Assembly: GCA_028868895.1 (NCBI GenBank)
Contig: JAGWTP010000011.1
Span: 1 to 54,525, forward strand
Length of the DNA stretch: 54,525 nucleotides
Direction of reading: 5' to 3'
Origin: Burkholderiales bacterium
GTDB taxonomy: Bacteria > Pseudomonadota > Gammaproteobacteria > Burkholderiales > Burkholderiaceae_C
In this document: piece by piece, positions 38,901 through 47,996 of the stretch
How positions within the stretch are numbered: position 1 is the stretch's first letter
Layout of the letters: the number at the start of each line of letters is the position of its first letter
The notes under the pieces: generated by a model
What the model saw: only the letters and a program-made list of their open reading frames with translations
Database searches by the model: none
What the model was told of the DNA's origin: nothing
Translations under genes and position numbers: made by a program

Positions 38901-39314
38901 CGCGCGGTACTGCGGGAACAGCGACAGCGTCGAGACCGGCTTGTCGGCAAGCAGCCGCGTCAGGTAGTCGAGCAGCGCGAACGACGCGCGCTCGATGTCG
39001 TCGACGACCAGCGAGGTGAGCTTGTGCGGCTTGGCGACGAAGCGCTGCACCAGCGCCTCGCTGGCGCGCAAGACCATCGCCGCGGCCGGCTGGCCGACCA
39101 GCTCGAGCGCGCCCACGCCCTGGTGGATCTGCGAGCGCGCGTTGCGCAGCACCGCCGGGTCGACGGCGTCGACATCGGAGCCGCCGAGAACCTCGGTTTC
39201 CTTGACGAAGCGGCGCAGCGCCTTGTGCGCCGCATCGAGCGAGCGCCGCAGTTCGTCGTGGACCCAGGCCAGGGCGCTCAGGTCGTCGCGGTTGTCTTGC
39301 GGCACGGGGCTCAT
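32952..39314 (-). CDS. ChpA/PilL-type hybrid CheA histidine kinase with multiple Hpt domains
   Basis: 2120-residue chemotaxis kinase of the type IV pilus (Pil-Chp) pathway. Three Hpt domains keep a phospho-acceptor histidine: H759 (HTLKGSS), H1054 (HSLAGSS) and H1312 (HTLKGGA). The N-terminal 650 residues hold at least two degenerate Hpt-like bundles. Acidic and Ala/Pro-rich linkers join the modules. The CheA dimerisation and ATPase core (about 1500-1800; LLRNCVGHGIELPE, GAGLDLPRIRAKG, GRGIGMDVV) is followed by a CheW-like domain and a receiver with D2047 (LSDIEMPRMDGF). The N-box aspartate common in CheA (NxxDHG) is glycine here. It lies between pilJ and the GGDEF gene. Confidence 0.93.
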   Translation of the reverse strand: MSPVPQDNRDDLSALAWVHDELRRSLDAAHKALRRFVKETEVLGGSDVDAVDPAVLRNARSQIHQGVGALELVGQPAAAMVLRASEALVQRFVAKPHKLTSLVVDDIERASFALLDYLTRLLADKPVSTLSLFPQYRAVQEAAGADRVHPADLWVVDWQWRDLPADPTASPRPHDAATHAALEAQLLPLMRASNPLPAALRMSELCAGLGAGASQAHVATLWKLAAAVFEAQSHGLLGFDVFSKRVASRLLAQYRILERGESEVSERLAQDLLFFCAQSASPGDGRHAPRLAAVRQAYTLAQHAPTDYSVSVLGRFDPAVIAQARKRVAAAKEAWSAVAGGEMHRLTGLSEQFALVGESLKRLFPLGDLFATELQQAVAQTQQGGSAPPAPLAMEVATSLLYIEAALEDADFDHPAQAERVRRLAERLAAVRAGRAPEPLEGWMEELYRRVSDRQTMGSVVQELRASLSESEKLIDQYFRKPEERQVLIPVPNQLSAMRGVLSVLGMDHAAAALLRMRDEVDALAATEVDTQSIAQTGVFDRLAGNLGALGFLIDMLSVQPQMAKSLFTYDAAAGTLEPVMGRVEVPVVARAPAAAPPVEQRLIEQAQMLAFSSVRQDVPVADVSRDLERLSHEAHAADQPALAATVLKAQEAIGQAEDPAGVAAARGELSEALVDFVATASDPVGIDVESAAARVSTPMTLDFAPAPTATDLAQDDEMREVFLEEAREVLAEATSACGELAASPGDLTLLTTLRRAFHTLKGSSRMVGLKDFGEAAWACEQLYNTQLADPSTDPQPLLDFTGWCLGYLSDWVGDISAQRPTAHDAATVIAAAQRVGAAPDEAPRAPPEAGFPALAPDLPAVAEPAWPAIETASEPAVPAGTDAEPAELAELSFELDLAGLDGLASEGAGSLVSAHAPLDTTAAAFQDPFDLRPIELPRLAETVESSASPLPDDAIDLDLEFDVDAGQTPSLVETIAPSARMDLDLGLDAAAPQGGGLDDEQVKLVGPLRIGIPLFNIYLNEADELSRRLTTEVAEWAMELHRPIGDAPIALAHSLAGSSATVGFADLSQLARALEHAQARSLAIGQGTPEEARLFVDAAEEIRRLLHQFAAGFLKQPAPELMARLADHELSSARRLEAAAAAAEHPPGVGGDIGVVQPASDAADHADVAPQVPAAEAPAEVDAHDAQAVPAALHRSTPSVAPELAVTEAAAASAPDSVFGQLDSRFDALGVTELKPFGDLSAQAPRMPGSEHALVDADDVIDAVDAVDAELFPIFEEEAGELLPQLASRLRDWVRKPGEAAHPAACMRTLHTLKGGARLAGAMRLGEMAHRLETRIERLLAHPPVGAADVETLQIHGDALSQTFEALRSGPAMAEDLTADDFAGAPEAPTAPPAALPELAVLLDAALLTPAVEPRGPDLAAPEPVESPAPVATPTDAAPAAAGDGDADETMDIAAATPAAPLPTPPTTPELLPQPEIDWSRFSLDAPAARKTADRAQSAQSAVRVRAPLLDRLVNQAGEVSITRSRIESGVAQIKSSLGDLTENLERLRAQLRDIEFQGEVQMTSRLEAAKAASQSFDPLEFDRFTRFQELTRMMAESVNDVATVQRTLQRSLEITEDELVAQARMTRDLQDDLLRTRMVEFEGLSDRLYRVVRQAAKETGKSVRLDIVGGRVEVDRGVLDRMTGAFEHLLRNCVGHGIELPEVRTRAGKDATGTIIVAVSQEGNEVGVEVRDDGAGLDLPRIRAKGRALGLIDAGAEPTDAELANLIFAPGFSTAEVVTELSGRGIGMDVVRAEVNAMGGRVETATAAGQGTSFKMILPLTTAVTQVVMLRCGETHVAVPSTLVEIVRRATPAEIDAAYASGSYAFGDRALQFFWLGALLQISARPAESAARTRSIVVIRSAQQRIALHVDDVIGNQEVVVKNLGPQLSRLPGLAGITLLASGAVALIYNPVALATLYGEAARAATHAALQATSGSPELPSMPRAASGSEAAEAPLVMVVDDSLTVRRVTQRLLLREGYRVVLAKDGLDALERLAEDVPQIVLSDIEMPRMDGFDLVRNMRADARLRELPVIMITSRIAQKHRDYAAQLGVDHYLGKPYSEEDLLALIRRYTSAKVAA

Positions 39315-39354
39315 TGCGGCACTCTTGGTTCGGATCGGCAGGATGCGGCGCAGG

Positions 39355-41700
39355 TCACTCGATCTTGAAGCGCGCCACCGACTGCTTCAGTTCTTCGGCC
39401 GTTCTCGACAGCTCGCGCACCATCTGCGCGGTGGAGCGCGTGCCGTCGCCGGTTTGCTCGGTCACGGCAAAGATGTGCTGGATGTTGGCCGCCACCACGT
39501 TGGCCGAACGCGCTTCGCTGAGCGCCTGGTTCGAGATGTTGGCGATCAACTCGGCGAGCTGGCGCGACACGCGGTCGATCTCGCCCAGCGCGGTGCCGGC
39601 GGCGTCGGACAGCCGCGTACCCTCGACCACGCCCTGCGTGCTGCGCTCCATCGCGCCGACCGCGTCTTGCGTGTCGGTCTGAATCGTCTTGACGAGCGCG
39701 GCGATCTGGCGTGTGGCGTCGCCCGAGCGTTCGGCCAGGCGCTGCACTTCCTCGGCCACGACCGAGAAGCCCCGGCCGGCCTCGCCGGCCGACGCCGCCT
39801 GGATCGCCGCGTTCAGCGCCAGCACGTTGGTCTGCTCGGTGATGTCGGAGATCAGCTCGGTGATTTCGCCGATCTCCTGCGACGATTCACCCAGGCGCTT
39901 GATGCGCTTGGAGGTTTCCTGGATCTGATCGCGGATCGAGTTCATGCCGCCGATCGTGTTCTGCACCGCGCGCAGGCCGGACTCGGCCGCGTCGAGCGAC
40001 TGGCGCGCCACCGCGGCGGTTTCCTGGGCCCTGCCCGACACGTCGTTGATGCGCCCGGCCATCTGCAGCACCGATTCGCCGGTGTCGCGGATCTCGCGCA
40101 ACTGCTCGCTCGACGCCGCGAGCAGCTCGGTCGAGGTGGCCTCGACCTGCTGCGTGGTGTCGGTCACCCGGCCGGCCGTGCCCTGCACCTGCGCCACCAG
40201 CGTGCGCAGTTCCTCCACCGTGTAGTTGACCGAGTCGGCGATCGCGCCGGTGATGTCTTCGGTCACGGTCGCCTGCTGGGTCAGATCGCCCTCGGCCACC
40301 GCCTGCAGCTCGTTCATCAGCCGCAGAATCGCCGCCTGGTTGGCGTCGTTGACGCGCTTGGCCTCCTGCTGCTCACGCTCGGCCGCCAGGCGCTGGCCTT
40401 CGGCCGCCGCGGCACGATCGGACTGGTCGTGCACGAAGAGCCGCAGCAGCCCGACGCCACCGAGCACGAAGACCGCCGCCGCCGCCAGCAGAAGCAGCAG
40501 ACTCAGCCCGCTGAAACCGGTGTCCTTGCCCAGGCGCTCCTGCACCGCCTCGAGCCCTTTGCGCAGCGGCTCGCTGTCGGCAATGATCGCCGCCTGCGCT
40601 TCGCGCGCCGCCACCAAACCCTGCAAGTTGCCCAGAATCGCGCTGGCCTGGGCGCGCGTGGCCTCGTATTGCTTCATCAGCGCGGCCAGGCGTTCGCGCG
40701 TCTGCGGGTCCTTGGTGCCCGGCAGGCGCAACTCGGCATTGCCGTCGGTCAGGCCCTGGGCGATCTCGCGGAACGAATTCAGGTCCTTGCCGAGCAGGAA
40801 CACCGCCTCGGGGCTGACGCCTTCCATGGTCAGGAACTCATTGGCCGATTTGCCGATGCGCTGGGTCAGCATCACCAACTGGCCGACCGCCGACAGTTCG
40901 GCCGGCGAGGCGTTCTGCTGCAGCTTGAGCGACGACACGGTCTCGGCCGTCTCGAGCAGATCGCCCGACTGGCGGTTGATCGCGCGCAGCGCCTGGCCCA
41001 CCCGTGTCAGCGTGGCCTGCTGGCCGAGCACGATCGCGGCATTCTTCTCGGTGCGCTCCAGCAGCGGCAGGATCGGCTGCAGCACTTCCTGGACACCCGC
41101 CGGCGCGGCAGAAATGTCGCCCTCGCCGACATGCAGGCCGCGCACGCTGCGCGCCAGCACGTCGGCGCTCTCGCGCACCTCGGGGAACGCCTGCGCACTG
41201 CCGATCAATGCCTGCGACGCCGACTTGGCCAGCCGCTGCGACTGCATCAGCGCCTGCCCGCTGGCCGCCACCTGGGCCGAACCGCGGTTGGCCGCCAGCA
41301 GCGACAGCACGGTCATCAGGATCAGCCCGGCCAGGCCGAGGCCGACCATGATGAACAGGATGCGCTGCTGCTGCGCCACCGGGCGCTTGCCGATGACCGG
41401 CAGCCCGGTGCCGTTGGCGCCACCGGCGGCGGGCGCGCCGTCCTGGATGCGGGTTTCGGAAAAATCGGCGATCCCCGACGGGGCGGCCTCCGAGATGATC
41501 GAGGTGTCGGCGTCGTGAGCCTGCTGCACCGTCGGTGTGGCGTACGTGGCCTCGCCCACCGTGTCGGCCGCGTGGCCTTCAGGCACCGCGCCGGCGTGCG
41601 CCGCCGGCAGTCCCTCGAACACCGCGGCACCGACGCCCGGCGCGTCGAGCACCACATCGTCTTTCGGACCCCAACCCTTGATCTTGTTCAGGAAGCTCAT
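39355..41700 (-). CDS. pilJ: Type IV pilus methyl-accepting chemotaxis protein PilJ
   Basis: 781-residue transducer. A hydrophilic N-terminal stretch of about 110 residues precedes the first membrane helix (about 113-137). A periplasmic region with PilJ-type repeats follows, then the second helix (about 395-420), a HAMP-like segment, and a signalling domain with the conserved tip [24 protein letters not shown]-type block. There is no C-terminal NWxxF methyl-enzyme tether. The long N-terminal extension is unusual: P. aeruginosa PilJ is about 680 residues. It lies upstream of the CheA gene and downstream of pilI. Confidence 0.93.
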   Translation of the reverse strand: MSFLNKIKGWGPKDDVVLDAPGVGAAVFEGLPAAHAGAVPEGHAADTVGEATYATPTVQQAHDADTSIISEAAPSGIADFSETRIQDGAPAAGGANGTGLPVIGKRPVAQQQRILFIMVGLGLAGLILMTVLSLLAANRGSAQVAASGQALMQSQRLAKSASQALIGSAQAFPEVRESADVLARSVRGLHVGEGDISAAPAGVQEVLQPILPLLERTEKNAAIVLGQQATLTRVGQALRAINRQSGDLLETAETVSSLKLQQNASPAELSAVGQLVMLTQRIGKSANEFLTMEGVSPEAVFLLGKDLNSFREIAQGLTDGNAELRLPGTKDPQTRERLAALMKQYEATRAQASAILGNLQGLVAAREAQAAIIADSEPLRKGLEAVQERLGKDTGFSGLSLLLLLAAAAVFVLGGVGLLRLFVHDQSDRAAAAEGQRLAAEREQQEAKRVNDANQAAILRLMNELQAVAEGDLTQQATVTEDITGAIADSVNYTVEELRTLVAQVQGTAGRVTDTTQQVEATSTELLAASSEQLREIRDTGESVLQMAGRINDVSGRAQETAAVARQSLDAAESGLRAVQNTIGGMNSIRDQIQETSKRIKRLGESSQEIGEITELISDITEQTNVLALNAAIQAASAGEAGRGFSVVAEEVQRLAERSGDATRQIAALVKTIQTDTQDAVGAMERSTQGVVEGTRLSDAAGTALGEIDRVSRQLAELIANISNQALSEARSANVVAANIQHIFAVTEQTGDGTRSTAQMVRELSRTAEELKQSVARFKIE

Positions 41701-41746
41701 ATGGCCCTCGTGCAGTCTTCTCAGGGGCAGTGAACGCCGGTGGCGC

Positions 41747-42265
41747 TCAGCCCACGATCTTCAGAAATGCTTCATCGTTCGCCAGCCCGGACAAGAGCAG
41801 TTCCTGCCAGACCCGGCCGGCCGCATCGTGCAGCCGCGCACCGACGAACGCCGGGCGCGGCACACCATCGCTGTCCAACGGCGTGAGCTCGGTGTCGCTG
41901 CGCAGCCCCGACAGGCGGTCGACCATCAGCGTGCAGTTGATGTCCAGCGCCGAGTTGAAGCCCACCAGGCGCGCATGCTCGCGGCCGACGTCGGCCGTCT
42001 TCACGCCCAGAAACCCGGCCAGATCGACCACGCCGTGCAAGTGGCCACGCAGGTTGGCCACGCCCAGGAACCAGCGCTGGCTGTGCGGCACCGGCAGGAT
42101 CGGCGCGAGCGCGAAGATCTCGCCCGCGTCGCGCAGCGGCAGCAGCAACCCGCGCCCGCCGCACTCGACCGCCAGCCACGACTCGCCCCGGGCCCGGGTG
42201 CGCGCCGCCTGAAGCCGCTCGGCAAGGCGGCTTTGCAGGTCACGCAGGGCTTGCTTGTTGGCCAT
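41747..42265 (-). CDS. pilI: CheW-like coupling protein PilI
   Basis: 172 residues forming one CheW domain: [23 protein letters not shown] is the typical receptor/kinase contact, followed by [10 protein letters not shown] and a C-terminal [21 protein letters not shown]. It should link PilJ to the CheA-type kinase. It sits between pilH and pilJ in the same order as the P. aeruginosa pilGHIJ cluster. Confidence 0.92.
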   Translation of the reverse strand: MANKQALRDLQSRLAERLQAARTRARGESWLAVECGGRGLLLPLRDAGEIFALAPILPVPHSQRWFLGVANLRGHLHGVVDLAGFLGVKTADVGREHARLVGFNSALDINCTLMVDRLSGLRSDTELTPLDSDGVPRPAFVGARLHDAAGRVWQELLLSGLANDEAFLKIVG

Positions 42266-42303
42266 TCAAGGGATCCGTGGAGCAGCGGGTGCGGCGCCGG
42301 CCG

Positions 42304-42669
42304 TCAGTCGAAGGCGTGGATCTTCGCGACGAGTTCGTCGGCGTTGACCGGCTTGACGATGTAGTCGCGCGCACCCTGGCGCATGCCCCAGACCTTGTCG
42401 GTTTCCTGGTTCTTGCTGGTGCACATGATCACCGGAACGTTCGCGAAGCGCGGGTCGCGCGTGATCGAGCGCGTCAACTGGAAGCCGTTCTGGCCGGGCA
42501 TGACCACGTCCATCAGGATCAGGTCGGGCGTTTCCTCGGCGAGGCGGCGCAGGGCTTCCTCGCCGTTCTCGGCGGTGCGCACGGCGAAGCCGCGCTTGCC
42601 GAGCAGATCGGACAGGTAGTGCAGTTCGGTCTTCGAGTCGTCGACCAGCAGGATTTTCTGGATCGTCAT
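42304..42669 (-). CDS. pilH: Response regulator PilH
   Basis: 121-residue stand-alone receiver domain: acidic pair in LLVDDSKTE, phospho-acceptor aspartate in LILMDVVMPGQNGF, and the lysine in YIVKPV. In Pseudomonas PilH modulates pilus retraction and acts as a phosphate sink. The ATG at 42669 gives the family length. It follows pilG by 67 bases. Confidence 0.94.
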   Translation of the reverse strand: MTIQKILLVDDSKTELHYLSDLLGKRGFAVRTAENGEEALRRLAEETPDLILMDVVMPGQNGFQLTRSITRDPRFANVPVIMCTSKNQETDKVWGMRQGARDYIVKPVNADELVAKIHAFD

Positions 42670-42736
42670 GGAGTAGGTTTCCGTCGTCGGCAGCAGGGAA
42701 CAGATCGGCCGGCATGCGGCGCCGGCCAGCGGCAGG

Positions 42737-43138
42737 TCAGACGATGCGCCGGTGCTGTTCCACCGCCTGCAGAAGCTGGTCTTTGGTGAAGGGTTTGGTG
42801 AGGTAGGCCTGCGAGCCGACCATGCGGCCACGGGCCTTGTCGAACAGCCCGTCCTTGGACGACAGCATGATCACCGGTACGCCGGCGAACTTGGTGTTGC
42901 GCTTGATGATCGCGCAGGTCTGGTAGCCGTCCAGGCGCGGCATCAGGATGTCGCAGAAGATCAGGTCGGGGTCGTGGTCGTTGACCTTGGACAGCGCATC
43001 GAAGCCGTCTTCGGCCAGCAGCACGTCGTAGCCGCCCTGCTTCAGGAAGATCTCGGCGCTGCGCCGGATCGTGTTGCTGTCGTCGATGACCAGCACCTTG
43101 ATTCCCGCGGGGTCGGCTGGGGCCGGATTGCTCAACAA
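42737..43138 (-). CDS. pilG: Response regulator PilG
   Basis: 133-residue single receiver: VLVIDDSNTIRRSAEIFLKQGG, phospho-acceptor in LIFCDILMPRLDGY, lysine in YLTKPF. PilG promotes pilus extension in Pseudomonas. No ATG fits: the start is a TTG at 43138, with GAGGAG at 43144-43149 five bases upstream; a second TTG follows at 43135. An ATG at 43142 is in another frame. It is the first regulator gene of the Pil-Chp run, 76 bases after rubredoxin. Confidence 0.93.
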   Translation of the reverse strand: MLSNPAPADPAGIKVLVIDDSNTIRRSAEIFLKQGGYDVLLAEDGFDALSKVNDHDPDLIFCDILMPRLDGYQTCAIIKRNTKFAGVPVIMLSSKDGLFDKARGRMVGSQAYLTKPFTKDQLLQAVEQHRRIV

Positions 43139-43214
43139 GCATTCTCCTCAACGACACGGTGATGAGCGGGAGGCCCCGCCCTTTCGGCCTGCGGCTGGCT
43201 CGGATCGATCGCGA

Positions 43215-43388
43215 TCAGAGCTGAACCATCTCGAAGTCTTCTTTGCGCGCACCGCATTCGGGGCAGGTCCAGTTCATCGGCACCGCGGCCCACGGGGTGC
43301 CGGGCGCGATATCGTGCTCCGGATCGCCAGCGGCTTCGTCGTAGATCCAGCCGCAGATCAGGCACATCCAGGTCTTGGGTTCGGTCAC
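43215..43388 (-). CDS. Rubredoxin
   Basis: About 57 residues from a GTG at 43388 (VTEPKTWMCLICG). Two iron-binding pairs, CLIC and CPEC, flank the core GWIYDEAAGDPEHDIAPGTPW. It is a one-electron carrier with a single iron in a four-cysteine site; its partner is not apparent. The open frame extends further upstream but that part does not look like rubredoxin. It is divergent from thiD, as in other Burkholderiales. Confidence 0.93.
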   Translation of the reverse strand: MTEPKTWMCLICGWIYDEAAGDPEHDIAPGTPWAAVPMNWTCPECGARKEDFEMVQL

Positions 43389-43423
43389 GTTCTTCTGCGG
43401 GCCTCGCGCGGCACGTCGCTTCA

Positions 43424-43445
43424 CTACAATGCAGCGAGATTGTAG
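43424..43445. promoter_or_regulatory. Inverted repeat with a -10 box on each strand (rubredoxin/thiD)
   Basis: CTACAAT-N8-ATTGTAG, a perfect 7-bp inverted repeat in the divergent spacer. Each arm contains TACAAT, a good -10, reading outward on opposite strands. For the rubredoxin side a TTGAAT lies 19 bases further upstream (43469 to 43464). It could be overlapping divergent promoters or a repressor site. Confidence 0.5.
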
Positions 43446-43576
43446 CCATCGAGATTGCGAAAAATTCAAGTCTTCGTAGGTACATACGCAACATTCTTCA
43501 CGTTCGCCTAGAGGTTCGGCCGAGGCGCTCAAAGCGCCCGCTGCCGGCCCCCAAATCCTCGCTTCGGGCCCCTTCG

Positions 43577-44498
43577 ATGACCGCTGAATCCGCCACCCCC
43601 GAGACCGACGTCGACACGCCCGAGGAGCAACCCGCGCCGGCCTGCGTGATGAGCTTCAACGCCAGCGACCCGAGCGGCGCCGGCGGCATGGCCGGCGACG
43701 TCGCGACCATCGCCGCGATGGGTGCGCACGCACTGCCGGTCATCACCAGCATCGTGATGCGCGACACCGCCGAGATCTTCGACCACCACCCGATCGACGC
43801 CGACGTGATCGCCGAGCAGGCGCGCAGCATCCTCGAAGACGTGACCATCGCGGCCTGGAAGGTCGGCTTCCTCGGCTCGACCGAAGGCGTCAGCACGGTC
43901 GCCGAGATCCTGTCCGACTACCCCGACGTGCCCCTCGTGGCCTACATGCCCAACCTGTCGTGGGTCGACGACGACGAGCAGCAGAGCTACCTCGACGCCT
44001 ACCGCGAACTGGTGCTGCCGCAGACCGAGGTGCTGGTGGGCAGCCAGCAGACCCTGACCGACTTCCTGCTGCCCGACTGGGACAACGAGCGCCCCGCCTC
44101 GGCGCGCGAAATCGCGGTTGCCGCCGGCGAGCACGGCACGCGCTTCGTGCTCGTCACCGGCGTGTCGCTGCCCGACCAGTCGATCGACAACGTGCTCGCC
44201 TCGCCGCAGGGCGCGATCTCGGGCGAGAAGTTCGAACGCTTCGAGGTCAGCTTCGTCGGCGCCGGCGACACGCTCGCCGCCGCGCTCGCGGCGCTGCTGG
44301 CGGCCGGCGCCGAGCTGACCGCCGCGGTCGGCGAGGCGCTGGCCTTTCTCGACCAGGCCCTGGACGCGGGCTTTCGCCCCGGCATGGGCAACGTCGTCCC
44401 CGATCGTTTCTTCTGGGCGCTGCCGCCCGGCGAGGACGACGAACCGCGCGCCGACGACGCCGCTGCCGACGAAGGCGGCGCACCGAAGGGCCCACGCC

Positions 44499-44509
<11 letters not shown>
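43577..44509 (+). CDS. thiD: Hydroxymethylpyrimidine/phosphomethylpyrimidine kinase
   Basis: 310-residue ribokinase-fold kinase of thiamine synthesis, phosphorylating HMP and HMP-P. The N-terminal substrate loop reads [17 protein letters not shown] and the anion-hole motif is [12 protein letters not shown]. The protein has an extra acidic tail after about residue 285 ([15 protein letters not shown]). It overlaps the hemL start by 11 bases and is divergent from rubredoxin. The family branch is somewhat diverged from E. coli ThiD, so pyridoxal-kinase-like activity is not excluded. Confidence 0.88.
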
Positions 44510-45794
<1,285 letters not shown>

Positions 45795-45798
45795 CATC

Positions 45799-46494
45799 AT
45801 GGACGCGGGTCGGCCCGCCTACACGGCGGCGGTGTTCGACCTGGACGGCCTGCTGCTCGACTCCGAACGCCCGGTGCGCGACGCCTGGATGCAGGTGGCG
45901 TCCGCGCTCGGCGTGCCGCTCACCGCGGCCGCCTACCTCGACCTGATCGGCCGCAACCACCGCGACAACGCGCAGCGCCTGCGCGAGATCTTCGGCGACG
46001 ACGCGCTGCTGGCCGACGCGCACCGGCTTGTCGGCACGCAACTGGCGGAGCGCTTCGGCGCGCACCCGTTCGACGTGAAGCCCGGCGCACGCCGCCTGTT
46101 GCAAGGTCTGCACGACGCGCGCATCCCCTGTGCGGTGGCTTCGTCGACGGCTCGCGCAGAAGTCGAGCGGCGGCTCGCACGGTCCGGCCTGATCGATTTC
46201 TTCACCGCGGTGTGCGGCGGTGACGAGGTCGCACGCGGCAAGCCCGAGCCCGACATCTACCGGCTCGCCGCCCAGCGCCTGCAGGTGCCCGCAACGAACG
46301 CGCTGGCCTTCGAGGACTCGGGCCCCGGCGCCCTCGCTGCGCTCGCCGCCGGCCTGGGCGTGGTCGTCGTGCCCGACCTGAAGCCGCCGGAGCCGGCGTG
46401 GCAGGCGCGCAGCGTCGCGGTGCTGGCCACGCTCGACGCCGCGTGTGCACACAGCCGCGAGTGGTTCGGTTTCGACTGCGCGCCGGCGCGCTGA
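45799..46494 (+). CDS. HAD superfamily hydrolase (subfamily IA, phosphoglucomutase-like)
   Basis: 231 residues. Motif I is D14-L-D16-G-L-L-L-D-S, motif II VASSTAR, motif III GKPEPDIY and motif IV EDSGPGALAA. A cap domain (about 20-85) fits subfamily IA, close to beta-phosphoglucomutase and sugar-phosphatase proteins. The substrate is unknown. It begins 4 bases after the hemL stop and is probably cotranscribed. Confidence 0.92.
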   Translation: MDAGRPAYTAAVFDLDGLLLDSERPVRDAWMQVASALGVPLTAAAYLDLIGRNHRDNAQRLREIFGDDALLADAHRLVGTQLAERFGAHPFDVKPGARRLLQGLHDARIPCAVASSTARAEVERRLARSGLIDFFTAVCGGDEVARGKPEPDIYRLAAQRLQVPATNALAFEDSGPGALAALAAGLGVVVVPDLKPPEPAWQARSVAVLATLDAACAHSREWFGFDCAPAR

Positions 46495-46574
46495 CGGCGC
46501 GCCGTTCGTGGCGTCGGCGTGCCGCGCTTGCTCCGGTCTCGCGACGCGCGGCCGAAGGTTCGCGGGTGCGCTTC

Positions 46575-46585
46575 TAGAATCTGCC
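46575..46585 (+). promoter_or_regulatory. Candidate -10 for mpl, possibly leaderless
   Basis: TAGAAT at 46575-46580, with the mpl ATG at 46587. The expected start point falls at the ATG, and no ribosome site precedes it, so a leaderless transcript is possible. The box is followed by CTGCC. Confidence 0.4.
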
Positions 46586-46586
46586 G

Positions 46587-47996
46587 ATGCACATCCACAT
46601 CCTCGGCATCTGCGGCACCTTCATGGGTGGCCTGGCAGCCCTGGCGCGCGAGCGAGGGCACACCGTGACCGGCTGTGACGCCAACGTCTACCCGCCGATG
46701 AGCGACCAGCTGCGCGCGCTGGGCATCGAGCTGGTCGAGGGTTACGGCACCGAGCAACTCGCGCTGCGCCCCGACCTGTTCGTGGTCGGCAACGTGGTCA
46801 GCCGCGGCAACCCGCTGCTCGAGGCGATCCTCGACGCCGGGCTGGCCTACACCAGCGGCCCGCAGTGGCTGGCCGAGCACGTGCTGGCCGGGCGCCATGT
46901 GCTCGCGGTGGCCGGCACCCACGGCAAGACCAGCACCACCTCGATGCTTGCGTGGGTGCTCGACAAAGCCGGCCTGGACCCGGGCTTCCTGGTCGGCGGC
47001 GTGCCGCTGAACTTCGGCGTGTCGGCACGGCTGGGCCGGCTCGAAGCGGGCGCGCCGTTCGTCATCGAAGCCGACGAATACGACACCGCGTTCTTCGACA
47101 AGCGCAGCAAGTTCGTGCACTACCGGCCGCGCACCGCGATCCTGAACAACCTCGAGTTCGACCACGCCGACATCTTCGACGACCTGGCGGCGATCGAACG
47201 CCAGTTCCACCACCTGGTGCGCACCGTGCCGGCGCACGGCCGGCTCGTCGTCAACGCCCGCGAGGACAGTCTCAAGCGCGTGCTCGCGATGGGCTGCTGG
47301 AGCGAGGTGGCCCGCTTCGGCGCACGCAAGGAAGAGCCGGGCACGCTGCGCGCGCGCGGCGAGCCGCATGCCTTCGACGTGCTGCGCGGCAGCCTGAAGA
47401 TCGCGCGCGTCGAGTGGAGCCTGCTGGGCGAACACAACCAGCTCAACGCGCTCGCCACGATCGCCGCGGCCGAGCACGTGGGTGTCGCGCCGGAGGTGGC
47501 GGCGCGCGCGTTGGCGAGCTTCGAGAACGTGCGGCGCCGGCTCGAGCTGCGCGGCGAGGCCGCCGGCGTGAAGGTCTACGACGACTTCGCGCACCACCCG
47601 ACCGCGATCCGCACCACCGTGAACGGCCTGCGCCGCCGCGTCGACGCCGCCAGCGCGTCGGCCGGTGCGGCGCCGCAGCGCATCCTCGCGGTGTTCGAGC
47701 CACGCTCCAACACGATGAAGCTCGGCGCGATGAAGGCCCAGTTGCCGTGGTCGCTCGAAGAGGCCGACCTCGCGTTCTGCCACAGCGGCGGGCTCGACTG
47801 GGACGCGGCCCAGGCGCTCGCGCCGATGGGCGCGCAGGCGGTGGTGTGCAAGACCATCGACGAGCTCGTCGAACGGGTGGTCAGCGCCGCGCGCCCCGGC
47901 GACCACGTGCTGTGCATGAGCAACGGCGGCTTCGGCGGCGTGCACGCCAAGCTGCTCGACGCGCTCGCCCGCGGACCTCGTGCCGGCCCGCGATGA
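46587..47996 (+). CDS. mpl: UDP-N-acetylmuramate:L-alanyl-gamma-D-glutamyl-meso-diaminopimelate ligase
   Basis: 469-residue Mur ligase that reattaches recycled murein tripeptide to UDP-MurNAc. The ATP loop GTHGKTST is at 110-117. The N-terminus (MHIHILGICGTFMGGLA), EADEYDTAFFDKRSKFVHY, LEFDHADIF and the DDFAHHPTAI block are Mpl-specific. The stop overlaps the yqiA start (ATGA). Confidence 0.97.
   Translation: MHIHILGICGTFMGGLAALARERGHTVTGCDANVYPPMSDQLRALGIELVEGYGTEQLALRPDLFVVGNVVSRGNPLLEAILDAGLAYTSGPQWLAEHVLAGRHVLAVAGTHGKTSTTSMLAWVLDKAGLDPGFLVGGVPLNFGVSARLGRLEAGAPFVIEADEYDTAFFDKRSKFVHYRPRTAILNNLEFDHADIFDDLAAIERQFHHLVRTVPAHGRLVVNAREDSLKRVLAMGCWSEVARFGARKEEPGTLRARGEPHAFDVLRGSLKIARVEWSLLGEHNQLNALATIAAAEHVGVAPEVAARALASFENVRRRLELRGEAAGVKVYDDFAHHPTAIRTTVNGLRRRVDAASASAGAAPQRILAVFEPRSNTMKLGAMKAQLPWSLEEADLAFCHSGGLDWDAAQALAPMGAQAVVCKTIDELVERVVSAARPGDHVLCMSNGGFGGVHAKLLDALARGPRAGPR

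Noticed and set aside
33030-39368. Very long plus-strand open frames opposite the CheA gene
   Set aside because: They are composition shadows with no motifs; the minus strand encodes clear Hpt, kinase and receiver domains over the same span.
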